A DNA stretch of 45,823 nt from Comamonadaceae bacterium (lineage in GTDB: Bacteria; Pseudomonadota; Gammaproteobacteria; Burkholderiales; Burkholderiaceae_C). The stretch covers positions 1-45,823 of the forward strand of contig CANGPV010000006.1 of NCBI GenBank assembly GCA_947455935.1, read 5' to 3'. The notes beneath the pieces were generated by a model. It made no database searches, had not been told where the DNA came from, and saw only the letters and a program-made list of their open reading frames with translations. A program made the position numbers and the translations under genes. This document shows positions 8,256-16,235 of the stretch, in pieces; the stretch's first letter is position 1, and every line of letters begins with the position of its first letter.

Positions 8256-8586
8256 TTAACCACTGACGCAGCCATCTGTCGAAAACTCGAACTGCACCAA
8301 TAATTCCTCTCAAGTCCCCTGCGCAACTATGCGCCCGCTCTTTATTTCGAAGATCTTGTCATACTCCTGAATAGTGTTGAGCAGATGCGCAATCAAAATA
8401 ATTGTTAAATGCGATACCAATACTTGTATGCCTTGCATCACAGTGGCATTCCCCCAATTTCTAGACACATCTCATAGCGCAGTTTAACAAGTTGTCATAC
8501 AGGACGATTAATGCCCCGTTTGCATCAGCACGATAGTTGCATGGCTAAAAATATGGCTGGTTCCACCCGTGAGAAGCAAATTCACT
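8256..8586 (-). pseudogene. Eroded ATPase domain of an ABC exporter
   Basis: Reading the minus strand, a run from 8450 to 8313 gives NATVMQGIQVLV, LTIILIAHLLNTI, EYDKIFEIKSG and RIVAQGT, then a TGA stop (8312-8310) and EELLVQ. This is the end of an ABC-exporter ATPase, including the H-loop (IAH, His codon 8387-8385) and the D-K-I-F / G-R-I-V-x-x-G-T segment. Upstream, in other frames, lie a Walker-B-like ALIVLYD ending near 8494 and a signature-like NLLLTGG near 8582-8562. Spacing from the GG to the Walker-B Asp is about 24 codons and to the H-loop His about 60, as in real ABC proteins. Frameshifts and stops show it is dead. It may be what is left of a glycan or flippase-type exporter that once preceded the cluster. 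Confidence 0.68.
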
Positions 8587-8783
8587 GTGGTTATCTTTTT
8601 TTTAAAGAGCTCCGGGGCAAGAAGATAGCTGTTTGCAGTGTACGTTCTGCACTTGTTTTTTTACTTTTGTTGCGACAGAAATGTCAGCATAAAAAATAAG
8701 GAGTAGTAAAGGTGTCAAAGATGCTACCGCCATGCCGTGGTAACCAGCATGCACAGAACCAACGATTCGAGCATGGAAAAAAC

Positions 8784-8859
8784 TGGTGGCCTGGGGCGGA
8801 ATCGAACCACCGACACAAGGATTTTCAATCCTCTGCTCTACCGACTGAGCTACCGGGCC
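8784..8859 (-). tRNA. tRNA-Phe (GAA)
   Basis: A 76-base cloverleaf with an encoded 3' CCA (8786-8784). On the minus strand it begins GGCCCGGTAGCTC, has D-stem GCTC/GAGC, anticodon loop TTGAAAA (anticodon GAA), T-stem GGTGG/CCGCC with TTCGATT loop, and ends CCAGGCCACCA. The acceptor stem carries a C5-A68 mismatch (GGCCCGG against CCAGGCC), where the usual form has a C-G pair. A run of six Ts follows almost directly after the CCA. Its 3' end faces the accessory sugar cluster, the orientation expected of a tRNA used as an integration site. Confidence 0.95.
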
Positions 8860-8869
8860 AAGGGGTAAA

Positions 8870-8897
8870 AGTATATCACCCAGCATTCAAGGCACAA
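8870..8897 (-). promoter_or_regulatory. Probable sigma-70 promoter of tRNA-Phe
   Basis: On the minus strand TATACT (8875-8870) is a good -10 box. TTGTGC (8897-8892) is a fair -35 box at 16 bases. Transcription would begin a few bases before the tRNA 5' end at 8859. The region also contains the upstream part of the divergent nodI gene. Confidence 0.5.
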
Positions 8898-8925
8898 TGC
8901 AAGCTTGACTGCGCACCTTATCCCT

Positions 8926-9849
8926 ATGTCCGAGCCTCAATTACGCTGCTCACACCTCAACAAACGTTTTGGCAACACCACGGTGGTCGACGATTTGTCG
9001 TTCGAGTTGCAAGCCGGTGAATGCTTGGGCGTGATTGGCCCCAATGGCGCAGGAAAAACCACCACCTTTCGCATGTGCTTGGGCCTGAGCGCTGCCGACA
9101 GCGGCAGCATCAGTGTGTTTGGCCTGCCCATGCCCGAAGAGATGTTGGCCATCAAATCCCGTCTTGGGGTGGTCAGTCAATTCGACTCGCTGGACCCCGA
9201 CTTCACGTGCAGCGAAAACCTCATGGTCTATGGCCGCTACTTTGGCATGGCCAGTGCGGACATAAGCGAACGCATTCCTGCGCTGTTGTCTTTTGCTGCG
9301 CTCACCCATAAAGCGGACGCCAAACCTGGCGAGCTGTCGGGTGGCATGAAGCGCCGACTGAGCTTGGCACGCGCCTTGATCAACGACCCGCAACTGCTCT
9401 TGCTAGACGAGCCCACCACAGGCCTGGACCCACAAGCCCGTCATTTGATGTGGGAACGCTTGCAGCAACTCCTGCAACAAGGCAAATCGATTTTGCTGAC
9501 CACGCATTTCATGGACGAGGCCGAGCGCTTGTGTGACCGCTTGCTGGTGCTAGACCATGGACGAAAAATTGCCGAAGGCAAGCCACGGGACCTGATTCAA
9601 GCGCATTTGGAACCTGATGTGGTGGAAGTGTTTGGTGGAGACCCGCAACACATTGCAAGCAGTTCTGCACGCACCTATGCCAAACGTGTCGAGGTGTCAG
9701 GCGACACGGTATTTTTTTACACCGATACCGCCGCCCCTTTGCTGCAAGCCTTGGGCAACACAGCAGGTTTACGTACCCTGCATCGCCCTGCGAATTTAGA
9801 GGACCTGTTCCTCAAACTCACCGGCCGTCAAATTCGAGAGGACGGATGA
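8926..9849 (+). CDS. nodI: NodI-like ABC transporter ATPase
   Basis: A 307-residue ABC-2-type exporter ATPase. Walker A is GPNGAGKT, the signature LSGGMKRRLS, Walker B LLLLDEPTTGLDP and the H-loop LLTTHFMDEA. The C-terminal part (VEVFGGDP to LEDLFLKLTGR) is like NodI, the ATPase exporting lipochitin oligosaccharides in rhizobia; close NodI homologues are common in Burkholderiales without nodulation, where the cargo is unknown. ATG 8926 (MSEPQLR) is preferred to an in-frame TTG at 8905. It overlaps nodJ by four bases (ATGA) and is divergent from tRNA-Phe. There is no nodulation gene in the window, so the name marks homology only. Confidence 0.88.
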   Translation: MSEPQLRCSHLNKRFGNTTVVDDLSFELQAGECLGVIGPNGAGKTTTFRMCLGLSAADSGSISVFGLPMPEEMLAIKSRLGVVSQFDSLDPDFTCSENLMVYGRYFGMASADISERIPALLSFAALTHKADAKPGELSGGMKRRLSLARALINDPQLLLLDEPTTGLDPQARHLMWERLQQLLQQGKSILLTTHFMDEAERLCDRLLVLDHGRKIAEGKPRDLIQAHLEPDVVEVFGGDPQHIASSSARTYAKRVEVSGDTVFFYTDTAAPLLQALGNTAGLRTLHRPANLEDLFLKLTGRQIREDG

Positions 9850-10616
9850 TGCGACTGCGTTTTTGGCCCGTTTTTTTGCGCAATTTTTTAGTCTGGCGCA
9901 AACTCTTTATTCCCAGCTTGATCGCCAACATCGCCGAACCACTGATGTGGTTGGTAGCGTTTGGCTACGGCCTGGGCGCCTTGGTGGGAGGCGTACAACA
10001 AGGCGATGTGAAGGTGCCTTACATCTTGTTTTTGGCCAGCGGATCGGTATGCATGAGCGCCATGAATGCAGCCACCTTTGAAGCGCTGTATTCGGCTTTC
10101 TCTCGCATGCATGTACAAAAAACTTGGGACGGCATCATGAACGCCCCTGTGCGCTTGGACGATGTATTGCTGGCCGAAATGTTATGGGCTGCTTTCAAAG
10201 CCATCTTTACGGTGACGGCCATTTTGATGGTGATGCTGGCCTTGGGCATCAGCCACTCGTGGAAGTTGTTGGTGGCCTGGCCGGTGTTGCTGGGTGTGGG
10301 CATCACCTTCAGTTGCTTGGCACTTATCTTTAACGCCTTAGCCAAGGGCTATGACTTTTTCACTTATTACTTCACGTTGTTTTTAACACCCATGATGTTT
10401 TTAAGCGGCGTATTTTTCCCTTTAGACACCTTGCCAGAAATGGTGAAGTGGCTGGCTTGGTGTTTGCCGCTCACCCATGCCGTTGCGTTGGTACGGCCCT
10501 TGTTCATGGATGCTTGGCCCGATCAAGCATGGTTGCACGTGGGTGTATTGGTGCTTTATGCAAGCGTAGCTTGGTGGATTGCACTCACCTTAACGCGCAA
10601 ACGCTTTAAGCAATAA
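9846..10616 (+). CDS. nodJ: NodJ-like ABC-2 permease
   Basis: A 256-residue integral membrane protein with about six hydrophobic segments, of the ABC-2 / NodJ family. Recognisable parts are WRKLFIPSLIANIAEPLMW near the N-terminus and the late FLTPMMFLSGVFFPLDTLP followed by LPLTHAVALVRPLF, the conserved ABC-2 signature. It would form the transmembrane path for the neighbouring NodI-like ATPase in the inner membrane. Its ATG lies in an ATGA overlap with nodI; an immediately following ATG (9849) could also be used. The gene ends ten bases from the converging TctC-like gene, with no obvious strong terminator between them. Confidence 0.88.
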   Translation: MMRLRFWPVFLRNFLVWRKLFIPSLIANIAEPLMWLVAFGYGLGALVGGVQQGDVKVPYILFLASGSVCMSAMNAATFEALYSAFSRMHVQKTWDGIMNAPVRLDDVLLAEMLWAAFKAIFTVTAILMVMLALGISHSWKLLVAWPVLLGVGITFSCLALIFNALAKGYDFFTYYFTLFLTPMMFLSGVFFPLDTLPEMVKWLAWCLPLTHAVALVRPLFMDAWPDQAWLHVGVLVLYASVAWWIALTLTRKRFKQ

Positions 10617-10625
10617 GCCTTAGGC

Positions 10626-11609
10626 TCAATCTGCGTAAACACCTGCCGCTTTGATGATGGGTGTCCATTTGGCAATTTCTGCAGTCACGAATTTTTTGTG
10701 CTCCACAGGGTCGGTGCGTTTATCAATGATCATCACTGCACCCAAAGCCTCTTGCTTTTGAATAAACCCAGGATCTGAGAACACGCTGCGCAATGCAGCA
10801 TACAACTTGGTTTTGGTTTCAGACGACAAGCCTTTGGGTGCATAAACGCCGTGCCACACACTCACTTGAAAACCCTTTAAACCCGCTTCTTGTAATGTGG
10901 GCAAGTCTTTCAAAGCAGTTTGGGACAAACGTTTGTTGCTGGTGACGGCATAGGCTTTGATTTTTTGACTTTCAATGTAGGTCAAGGTATTGGTGGTTTG
11001 ATCACACAGCACATCAATTTGCCCACCCAGCAAATCGGTCATGGCCATGGACACGCCTTTGTACTGAATAGTTGTCATTTCGGTGCGAGTTGCGGCTTGC
11101 CACAACAGACCACACAAATGCGAAGCAGAACCAACGCCTGCATTACCCAAATTGACTTTGTCTTTTTGGCTAGTCACCCACGCACTGAGTTGCTTGTAAT
11201 CGTTGGCGGGTAATGATGAACGTCCCACTATCGTCATAGGCACTTCATGGATCATGCCCAAATAATCAAAGTCTGTCAGCACATCAAACATTGGTTTTCG
11301 CATCAAAGCGGGCATGGTCGCCATGCCGATGTGGTGTATCAACAGGGTATGGCCGTCAGGTGCAGCACGCGCAACTTTTTGGGTGGCAATCGCGCCTCCT
11401 GCACCCAAGGCGTTTTCAACCACGACAGTTGCACCACCCAAAGGCTTGCGCAGGGCTTCAGCCATGTCACGCGCCAAGCGATCAGTAGGCCCCCCTGCAG
11501 TGAAAGGCACGACCAAGGTAATTGGTTTGTCTTTGATGGGAAAGCTTTGCGCCAAAGCCGAGCCCAAGCACAGGCCCCAACACAACAAACTATTGGTAAC
11601 TGCGTGCAT
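10626..11609 (-). CDS. TctC/Bug-family periplasmic binding protein
   Basis: A 327-residue protein with a short signal peptide (MHAVTNSLLCWGLCLGSALAQ) and a Bug-type body: ITLVVPFTAGGPTDRLARD at about 30-50, GAGGAIATQKVARAAPDGHTL, and the mid-protein YKGVSMAMTDLLGGQID. Bug proteins bind small carboxylates for tripartite tricarboxylate transporters or act as orphan binders; they are hugely expanded in Burkholderiales. No TctA/TctB membrane genes are nearby. It overlaps the preceding ligase gene by 20 bases and ends the large Liv/CoA-ligase operon, so its ligand is probably the same acid or a related one. This assignment of ligand is inference. Confidence 0.88.
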   Translation of the reverse strand: MHAVTNSLLCWGLCLGSALAQSFPIKDKPITLVVPFTAGGPTDRLARDMAEALRKPLGGATVVVENALGAGGAIATQKVARAAPDGHTLLIHHIGMATMPALMRKPMFDVLTDFDYLGMIHEVPMTIVGRSSLPANDYKQLSAWVTSQKDKVNLGNAGVGSASHLCGLLWQAATRTEMTTIQYKGVSMAMTDLLGGQIDVLCDQTTNTLTYIESQKIKAYAVTSNKRLSQTALKDLPTLQEAGLKGFQVSVWHGVYAPKGLSSETKTKLYAALRSVFSDPGFIQKQEALGAVMIIDKRTDPVEHKKFVTAEIAKWTPIIKAAGVYAD

Positions 11610-12837
11610 CTTCGATCACCTTACCGTCGTTGGCCAAACTGCCAGGCAGCACCATCACGACGTCAGCACGCAATTTGGTGATATCGCGCACTGCCTGCGC
11701 CAATGCAGCTTGCAGTACCTCCGAAGCTTGCGCAGTTTCCACATGCAAATGCAGTTGGTCATTGGCCATCTCACCGCTGACCACCAAGCGTGCCTTGGCC
11801 ACTTCGGGGAAACGCTTAACCACTTGATCGACTTGACCCGGGTGCACAAACATGCCACGTACCTTGGTGGTTTGGTCGGCACGACCCATCCAACCCTTGA
11901 TGCGTTGGTTGGTGCGGCCTGTGGGGCAGTGGCCTGGCAATACCGCGGTTAAATCGCCTGTGCCAAAACGAATCAAGGGATAGTCGGGGTTCAAACTGGT
12001 CACCACCAACTCGCCCACTTCGCCCTCAGCCACGGGGTCGCCTGTTCCAGGACGAACAATTTCAACGATCACACCTTCATCGAGCACCAAGCCCTCACGC
12101 GCAGATGTTTCGTAGGCGATCAAGCCAATGTCGGCAGTGGCGTAACACTGATAGGCCGCCACACCACGCGCTGTCATCCAATCGCGCAAAGAGGGGGGAA
12201 AGGCTTCCCCACTGACCAAGGCTTTGCGCAAAAATGGCAAAGATGTTTGGCTCTCTGTAGCTTTTTCCATCAGAATTTTTAAAAAACTGGGTGTGCCGCT
12301 GTAGCCGCTGGGACGCAGTTCCAACATGGCTTGCAATTGCTGTTCAGTTTGACCCGTACCACCAGGAAACACGGTGCAACCCAAGGCATGTGCACCACTC
12401 TCCATCATGGAGCCAGCAGGTGTGAAGTGGTAGCTGAAACAGTTGTGCACCAATTCACCCGAACGAAAACCTGCAGCAAACAAGGCACGCGCCATGCGCC
12501 AGTAATCTTTGCCTACGCCTTCAGGTTCATAAATAGGACCAGGACTGGCAAACACACGCGGCATGGATGCACCCACACCAATGGCAGCAAAGCCACCGAA
12601 TACATTGTTGGCGCGTTCGGTTTGTTGCCGTGCCAACAGTTCGTGTTTGCGTGTCACGGGCAAACGCGCCAAGGCGGCACGGCTGTTCACGTCAGCGGCC
12701 TTCACGCCATGCAAAATTGTTGTCCAAGCACTTGCATGGGTTTGCGCATGGGCGATTTGCGCAGGTAAAGCCCGCATCAAAGCCGCTTCACGCTGGGCAG
12801 GATCACGGTGTTCTAGGGCGTCGTAAAAATCAGTCAT
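11590..12837 (-). CDS. PaaK-like phenylacetate-CoA ligase family protein with altered P-loop
   Basis: A 415-residue adenylate-forming enzyme of the phenylacetate-CoA ligase (PaaK) family. The C-terminal hallmarks are present: RFGTGDLTAVLPG, then GRADQTTKVRGMFVHPGQV, the PaaK lid motif, and a terminal ACT-like part. The region NCFSYHFTPAGSM and YSGTPSFLKIL also fits. The usual phosphate-binding loop SSGTTGxPT is absent; the equivalent place reads FASPGPIYEPEG. The subgroup keeps the fold but may bind ATP differently. It lies between livF and the TctC-like gene in the Liv operon, suggesting activation of an imported aryl or alkyl carboxylic acid to its CoA thioester. Substrate unknown. Confidence 0.82.
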   Translation of the reverse strand: MTDFYDALEHRDPAQREAALMRALPAQIAHAQTHASAWTTILHGVKAADVNSRAALARLPVTRKHELLARQQTERANNVFGGFAAIGVGASMPRVFASPGPIYEPEGVGKDYWRMARALFAAGFRSGELVHNCFSYHFTPAGSMMESGAHALGCTVFPGGTGQTEQQLQAMLELRPSGYSGTPSFLKILMEKATESQTSLPFLRKALVSGEAFPPSLRDWMTARGVAAYQCYATADIGLIAYETSAREGLVLDEGVIVEIVRPGTGDPVAEGEVGELVVTSLNPDYPLIRFGTGDLTAVLPGHCPTGRTNQRIKGWMGRADQTTKVRGMFVHPGQVDQVVKRFPEVAKARLVVSGEMANDQLHLHVETAQASEVLQAALAQAVRDITKLRADVVMVLPGSLANDGKVIEDARSYQ

Positions 12838-12854
12838 GGGTTGTTATCGCGTTG

Positions 12855-13664
12855 TTAAGCCAACCAACGCTTGCGGCGTTTGTAACTTTTCACATCCTTG
12901 AAGCTTTTGCGCTCACCGCCACCCATGCCCAAGTAAAACTCTTTCACGTCTTCGTTGTTGGCTAAATCGTTGGCTGCGCCATCCATGACGATGCGACCCG
13001 ACTCCATGATGTAACCAAAGTCTGCATAGCGCAAAGCCATGTGGGTGTTTTGTTCAGCCAGCAAAAAAGTGACGTGCTCTTTTTGGTTCAAATCTTTAAC
13101 GATGTTGAACACCTCTTCCACGATTTGCGGCGCCAAGCCCATGGAGGGTTCATCCAACAACACCATGCTGGGGTTGGCCATCAAAGCACGACCAATCGCG
13201 CACATTTGCTGCTCCCCTCCCGAGGTGTAAGCGGCTTGCGAACCACGCCGCGTTTTGAGTCGCGGAAAGTAGGTGTAGACCTTCTCAAGATTGGCGGCGA
13301 TCTCGCCTTTGTCGCTGCGTGTATAGCTACCCGTCAGCAGGTTTTCTTCGATGGTGAGGTGAGCAAAGCAATGCCGCCCCTCCATCACCTGCACCACGCC
13401 ACGCTTGACCAAGTCCGCCGGGGTGAGGTTTTCAATGCGTTCACCACGCAACTCGATACTGCCCTTGGTCACCTCGCCACGCTCGCCTTGCAGCAAGTTG
13501 GAGATAGCGCGCAGCGTGGTGGTTTTGCCAGCGCCATTACCCCCCAAGAGCGCAACAATGCCGCGCTCTGGCACTTGCAATGACACGCCTTTGAGCACCA
13601 GAATGACGTGGTTGTAAATCACCTCAATACCGTTGACGCTCAAGACGACTGGTGGCGAACTCAT
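12855..13664 (-). CDS. livF: LivF-type ABC transporter ATPase
   Basis: A 269-residue ATPase of the branched-chain amino acid (HAAT) ABC family. Walker A is GGNGAGKTTTL, the signature is YTSGGEQQM instead of LSGGEQQ, and Walker B is MVLLDEPSMGLAP; LLAEQNTHMAL is the usual LivF H-loop-like segment, with Gln at the His position as in LivF. A basic C-terminal tail (KSYKRRKRWLA) extends past the usual end. ATG 13664 has GGAAG six bases upstream; a TTG extension to 13676 is rejected. It follows the binding-protein gene and precedes the PaaK-like ligase. The non-amino-acid neighbours suggest an aromatic or fatty acid transporter. Confidence 0.92.
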   Translation of the reverse strand: MSSPPVVLSVNGIEVIYNHVILVLKGVSLQVPERGIVALLGGNGAGKTTTLRAISNLLQGERGEVTKGSIELRGERIENLTPADLVKRGVVQVMEGRHCFAHLTIEENLLTGSYTRSDKGEIAANLEKVYTYFPRLKTRRGSQAAYTSGGEQQMCAIGRALMANPSMVLLDEPSMGLAPQIVEEVFNIVKDLNQKEHVTFLLAEQNTHMALRYADFGYIMESGRIVMDGAANDLANNEDVKEFYLGMGGGERKSFKDVKSYKRRKRWLA

Positions 13665-13691
13665 GACAGCTTCCAAAAAGGATTTACAACA

Positions 13692-15014
13692 TCAAGACTG
13701 ACAGTCTTGACCGGTGCGACGGACAAGCTTTTTGTCGGTCGCATATTTATCAGCCGTGGCTTTGACCAAGGGTTTCAGAATTTGTTCGTCCGCTTGCAAC
13801 CAATCTGAGGTGAAGACCCATTTCTTGCCGTCCCACGTATGAATACGCGTCCAAGCCGCACCCATGTGGTCCATGCATGAGGTGCTGATGGGGCGCATCA
13901 CACCTTTGAAGCCCAAGGCATCCAATTTGGCTTGCGTGAGGTTAAGGTTCTCTAAACCCCAACGCACTTGTTCGCCGGTCATGACCTTGCCTTTGCCAAA
14001 ACGCTCTTGCGCGGAGCGAATACCCTCAATGCCGATCATGGCGCTCATAGCACCCCGCATGTACAACACCTGACCCACTTCTTCTTTGGGTCCTGTGCCT
14101 TGGCCTTTGTCATGCACTTGGCTCAGAATGGATTTGACGATGGCTGAATCGGGTTCTGCGCCATGCTGCATGGTCACGGCGTTATAGCCCTTGGCACCTT
14201 CGGCCACGTCTTTCACATCAGGCTCTGCACCAGCCCACCACACGCCATACATTTTTTCTCTGGGGTAGCCCGTGGCTTGGGCCTCTTTGATAGCGGTGGA
14301 GTTCATCACACCCCAACCCCACAGCACCACATAGTCAGGACGTGCTTGGCGCACTTGCAACCACGTGGCTTTTTGTTCAACGCCAGGTGCAGTCACAGGC
14401 AAGAGTTGCAACTCAAAGCCGTTGTTGCGACTGCGCTCTTGCATCAAGGGAATAGGTTCTTTGCCAAACGGGCTGTCGTGGTAGACCAAGGCAATTTTTT
14501 TACCTTTCAAATTGTCCCAACCACCTTCTTTTTTGGCAATGGCTTGCAAAATCGTGTCAGCAGCTACCCAGTACGTTCCAGCGATGGGAAAGTTCCATTT
14601 GAAAACTGCACCGTCAGAACTTTCACTGCGGCCATAGCCGACCGTGACCACGGGAATTTTGTCGCCAGGTGCTTTTTCAGTGATGGCAAAAGTGGCACCC
14701 GTGGACATGGATTGCACAAAGCTGGGGCTCTTGCTTTTCAGGCGTTCGTAACACTCCACACTACGCGCGGTGTCATAGCCGGTTTCGCATTCTTCAAACG
14801 AAATTTTCACGCCGTTGATGCCACCTTTGGCGTTGACCAATTTCAAGTAATCGACAAAGCCATTAGCCCAAGGTGTGCCGTTAGGACCGTAAGGGCCCGT
14901 GCGGTAAGACAGCACAGGCACAAATTGTTCTTTGGATTGCGCTAACACGGTTGTGGCAGCAGACAAAGCCAAGGCCGCAAGAAGTGCGGGGAGTAAGAGC
15001 TTGCTTGTTTTCAT
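13692..15014 (-). CDS. LivK-type periplasmic substrate-binding protein
   Basis: A 440-residue HAAT-family binding protein with a clear Sec signal (MKTSKLLLPALLAALALSA, cleavage near VLAQ). The mature part has the two-lobed type I fold: LVNAKGGINGVKISFEECE (the GGINGxxI motif) and GKKIALVYHDSPFGKEP in the second lobe. It is longer than classic LivK (about 370), like the aromatic-acid and amide members of the family. Two ATGs lie side by side (15017 and 15014) behind GAAGGAGA; 15014 has the better spacing. It is placed between livM and livF. The ligand cannot be told from sequence; the CoA ligases in the operon favour a carboxylic acid. Confidence 0.9.
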   Translation of the reverse strand: MKTSKLLLPALLAALALSAATTVLAQSKEQFVPVLSYRTGPYGPNGTPWANGFVDYLKLVNAKGGINGVKISFEECETGYDTARSVECYERLKSKSPSFVQSMSTGATFAITEKAPGDKIPVVTVGYGRSESSDGAVFKWNFPIAGTYWVAADTILQAIAKKEGGWDNLKGKKIALVYHDSPFGKEPIPLMQERSRNNGFELQLLPVTAPGVEQKATWLQVRQARPDYVVLWGWGVMNSTAIKEAQATGYPREKMYGVWWAGAEPDVKDVAEGAKGYNAVTMQHGAEPDSAIVKSILSQVHDKGQGTGPKEEVGQVLYMRGAMSAMIGIEGIRSAQERFGKGKVMTGEQVRWGLENLNLTQAKLDALGFKGVMRPISTSCMDHMGAAWTRIHTWDGKKWVFTSDWLQADEQILKPLVKATADKYATDKKLVRRTGQDCQS

Positions 15015-15038
15015 CATCGTCTCCTTCAAAATTGCATT

Positions 15039-16115
15039 TCAATAAGGGAATGGCCACACACGCATTTTTTGTTTACCAATGGACCACAGCTTGGCCAAGC
15101 CGTGGGGCTCCACAATCAAAAACCACACAATCAAAGCACCAAAAATCATCAACTCGGCATGTGAGACCACGGTGGTGGAAATCTCAAAACCCGCCGCACC
15201 TGCCAGCATGGGCAAGAACTGGTTCAAAAAGATAGGCAAGGTCACGATAAAGGCTGCACCCAAAAATCCACCCAAAATAGAACCCATGCCGCCAATGATG
15301 ACCATGAACAACAGTTTGAACGACAGGTCCACCGAGAAAGCCCCTGGCTCCCAAGCGCCTAAATACACAAAGGCCCACAAACCGCCGGCCACGCCAATGA
15401 TGAACGAACTGACAGCAAAGGCCGAGAGCTTGGCGTACATGGGACGAATGCCAATCACCGCGGCCGCCACATCCATGTCGCGTATGGCCATCCACTCACG
15501 GCCAATGGCACCACGTACCAAGTTTTTAGCAAGCAATGCAATCACCACCAACAAGGTGACACAAAATAAATATTTGCTGACGTCTGTGTCTAGCGCATAG
15601 CCAAACACCTGAAGATTAGACACAGAAACAGAGCCCGAGGGTGTATCCAAGGTGAACCACTTCACCCGCAAAAACATCCAATCCGCAAAAAACTGCGCGG
15701 CCAAGGTCGCGACTGCCAAATACAGTCCTCGCACCCGCAAACTGGGCAAGCCAAACAACACGCCAAACGCGGTGGCACACAGACCACCCAACAACAAGGC
15801 AGGAACCAAAGGCATATCAGGCACACGGGCAAAGAAGTTGTAAGCGCCATATGCACCCACGGCCATGAATGCACCTGAGCCCAATGAAATTTGGCCGCAA
15901 TAGCCCACCAAAATATTCACGCCCAAGGCCGCCATCGCCATGATGACAAAGGGAATAAGAATGGCGCGAAACATATAGTCAGAGGTGAACAAAGGCACCG
16001 CCACAAATGCCACCAACAGCAACAAGCCCACGAACACACGGTCTTGCGCAATCGGGAAGATTTGTTGGTCTTCTCGGTAGGTGGTTTTGAATTGACCGTT
16101 TTCTCTGTAGAACAT
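15039..16115 (-). CDS. livM: LivM-type ABC permease
   Basis: A 358-residue inner-membrane permease of the LivM family with about nine or ten hydrophobic segments. The segment LGVNILVGYCGQISLGSGAFMA is the family hallmark, and the cytoplasmic loop GREWMAIRDMDVAAAVIGI carries the coupling helix that contacts the ATPases. The soluble N-terminal part (about 30 residues, MFYRENGQFKTTYRED) is typical of the larger LivM proteins found with CoA-ligase genes. It pairs with LivH (16217-17146) across an intergenic stretch that holds two strong hairpins. LivM/LivH ratios could therefore be set at the RNA level. Confidence 0.92.
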   Translation of the reverse strand: MFYRENGQFKTTYREDQQIFPIAQDRVFVGLLLLVAFVAVPLFTSDYMFRAILIPFVIMAMAALGVNILVGYCGQISLGSGAFMAVGAYGAYNFFARVPDMPLVPALLLGGLCATAFGVLFGLPSLRVRGLYLAVATLAAQFFADWMFLRVKWFTLDTPSGSVSVSNLQVFGYALDTDVSKYLFCVTLLVVIALLAKNLVRGAIGREWMAIRDMDVAAAVIGIRPMYAKLSAFAVSSFIIGVAGGLWAFVYLGAWEPGAFSVDLSFKLLFMVIIGGMGSILGGFLGAAFIVTLPIFLNQFLPMLAGAAGFEISTTVVSHAELMIFGALIVWFLIVEPHGLAKLWSIGKQKMRVWPFPY

Positions 16116-16164
16116 GTTTCTCTTAATTTACTTTCAATTTTTTTAACTCCGACCCGCTTCGCTT

Positions 16165-16184
16165 AACTTTGCTCAAGCAAAGTT
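16165..16184 (-). repeat. Perfect inverted repeat in the livH-livM gap
   Basis: AACTTTGC, TCAA, GCAAAGTT forms an eight-base stem (nine with the next T-A pair) and a four-base loop. It has no downstream T-run in the direction of transcription, so it is more likely an RNA processing or stability element than a terminator. Confidence 0.6.
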
Positions 16185-16198
16185 AGTCTGCGTTGAAA

Positions 16199-16235
16199 GA
16201 TCATTGACCGCGTATTTCATACACGGTCAATGATC
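16199..16235 (-). repeat. Long hairpin spanning the livH stop codon
   Basis: GATCATTGACCG (16199-16210) pairs perfectly with CGGTCAATGATC (16224-16235), and GTAT/ATAC inside extends the stem after one mismatch. The livH stop codon (16219-16217) sits in the apex. Read in the direction of transcription only a short TTTC follows the stem, so it is at best a weak terminator. It probably limits read-through to livM or protects the upstream message. Confidence 0.65.

Noticed and set aside
8511-8699. Plus-strand 62-codon open frame starting MPRLHQHDS
   Set aside because: No family resemblance, no ribosome site, and it runs opposite to the ABC-ATPase remnant.
8602-8886. Minus-strand 94-codon open frame with GPVAQSVEQRIENP
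   Set aside because: It is the well-known spurious translation across the tRNA-Phe gene; no gene.
10612-10640. Small AGCCT/AGGCT palindrome between nodJ and the TctC-like gene
   Set aside because: Stem of only five bases and no T-run; not enough to call a terminator.
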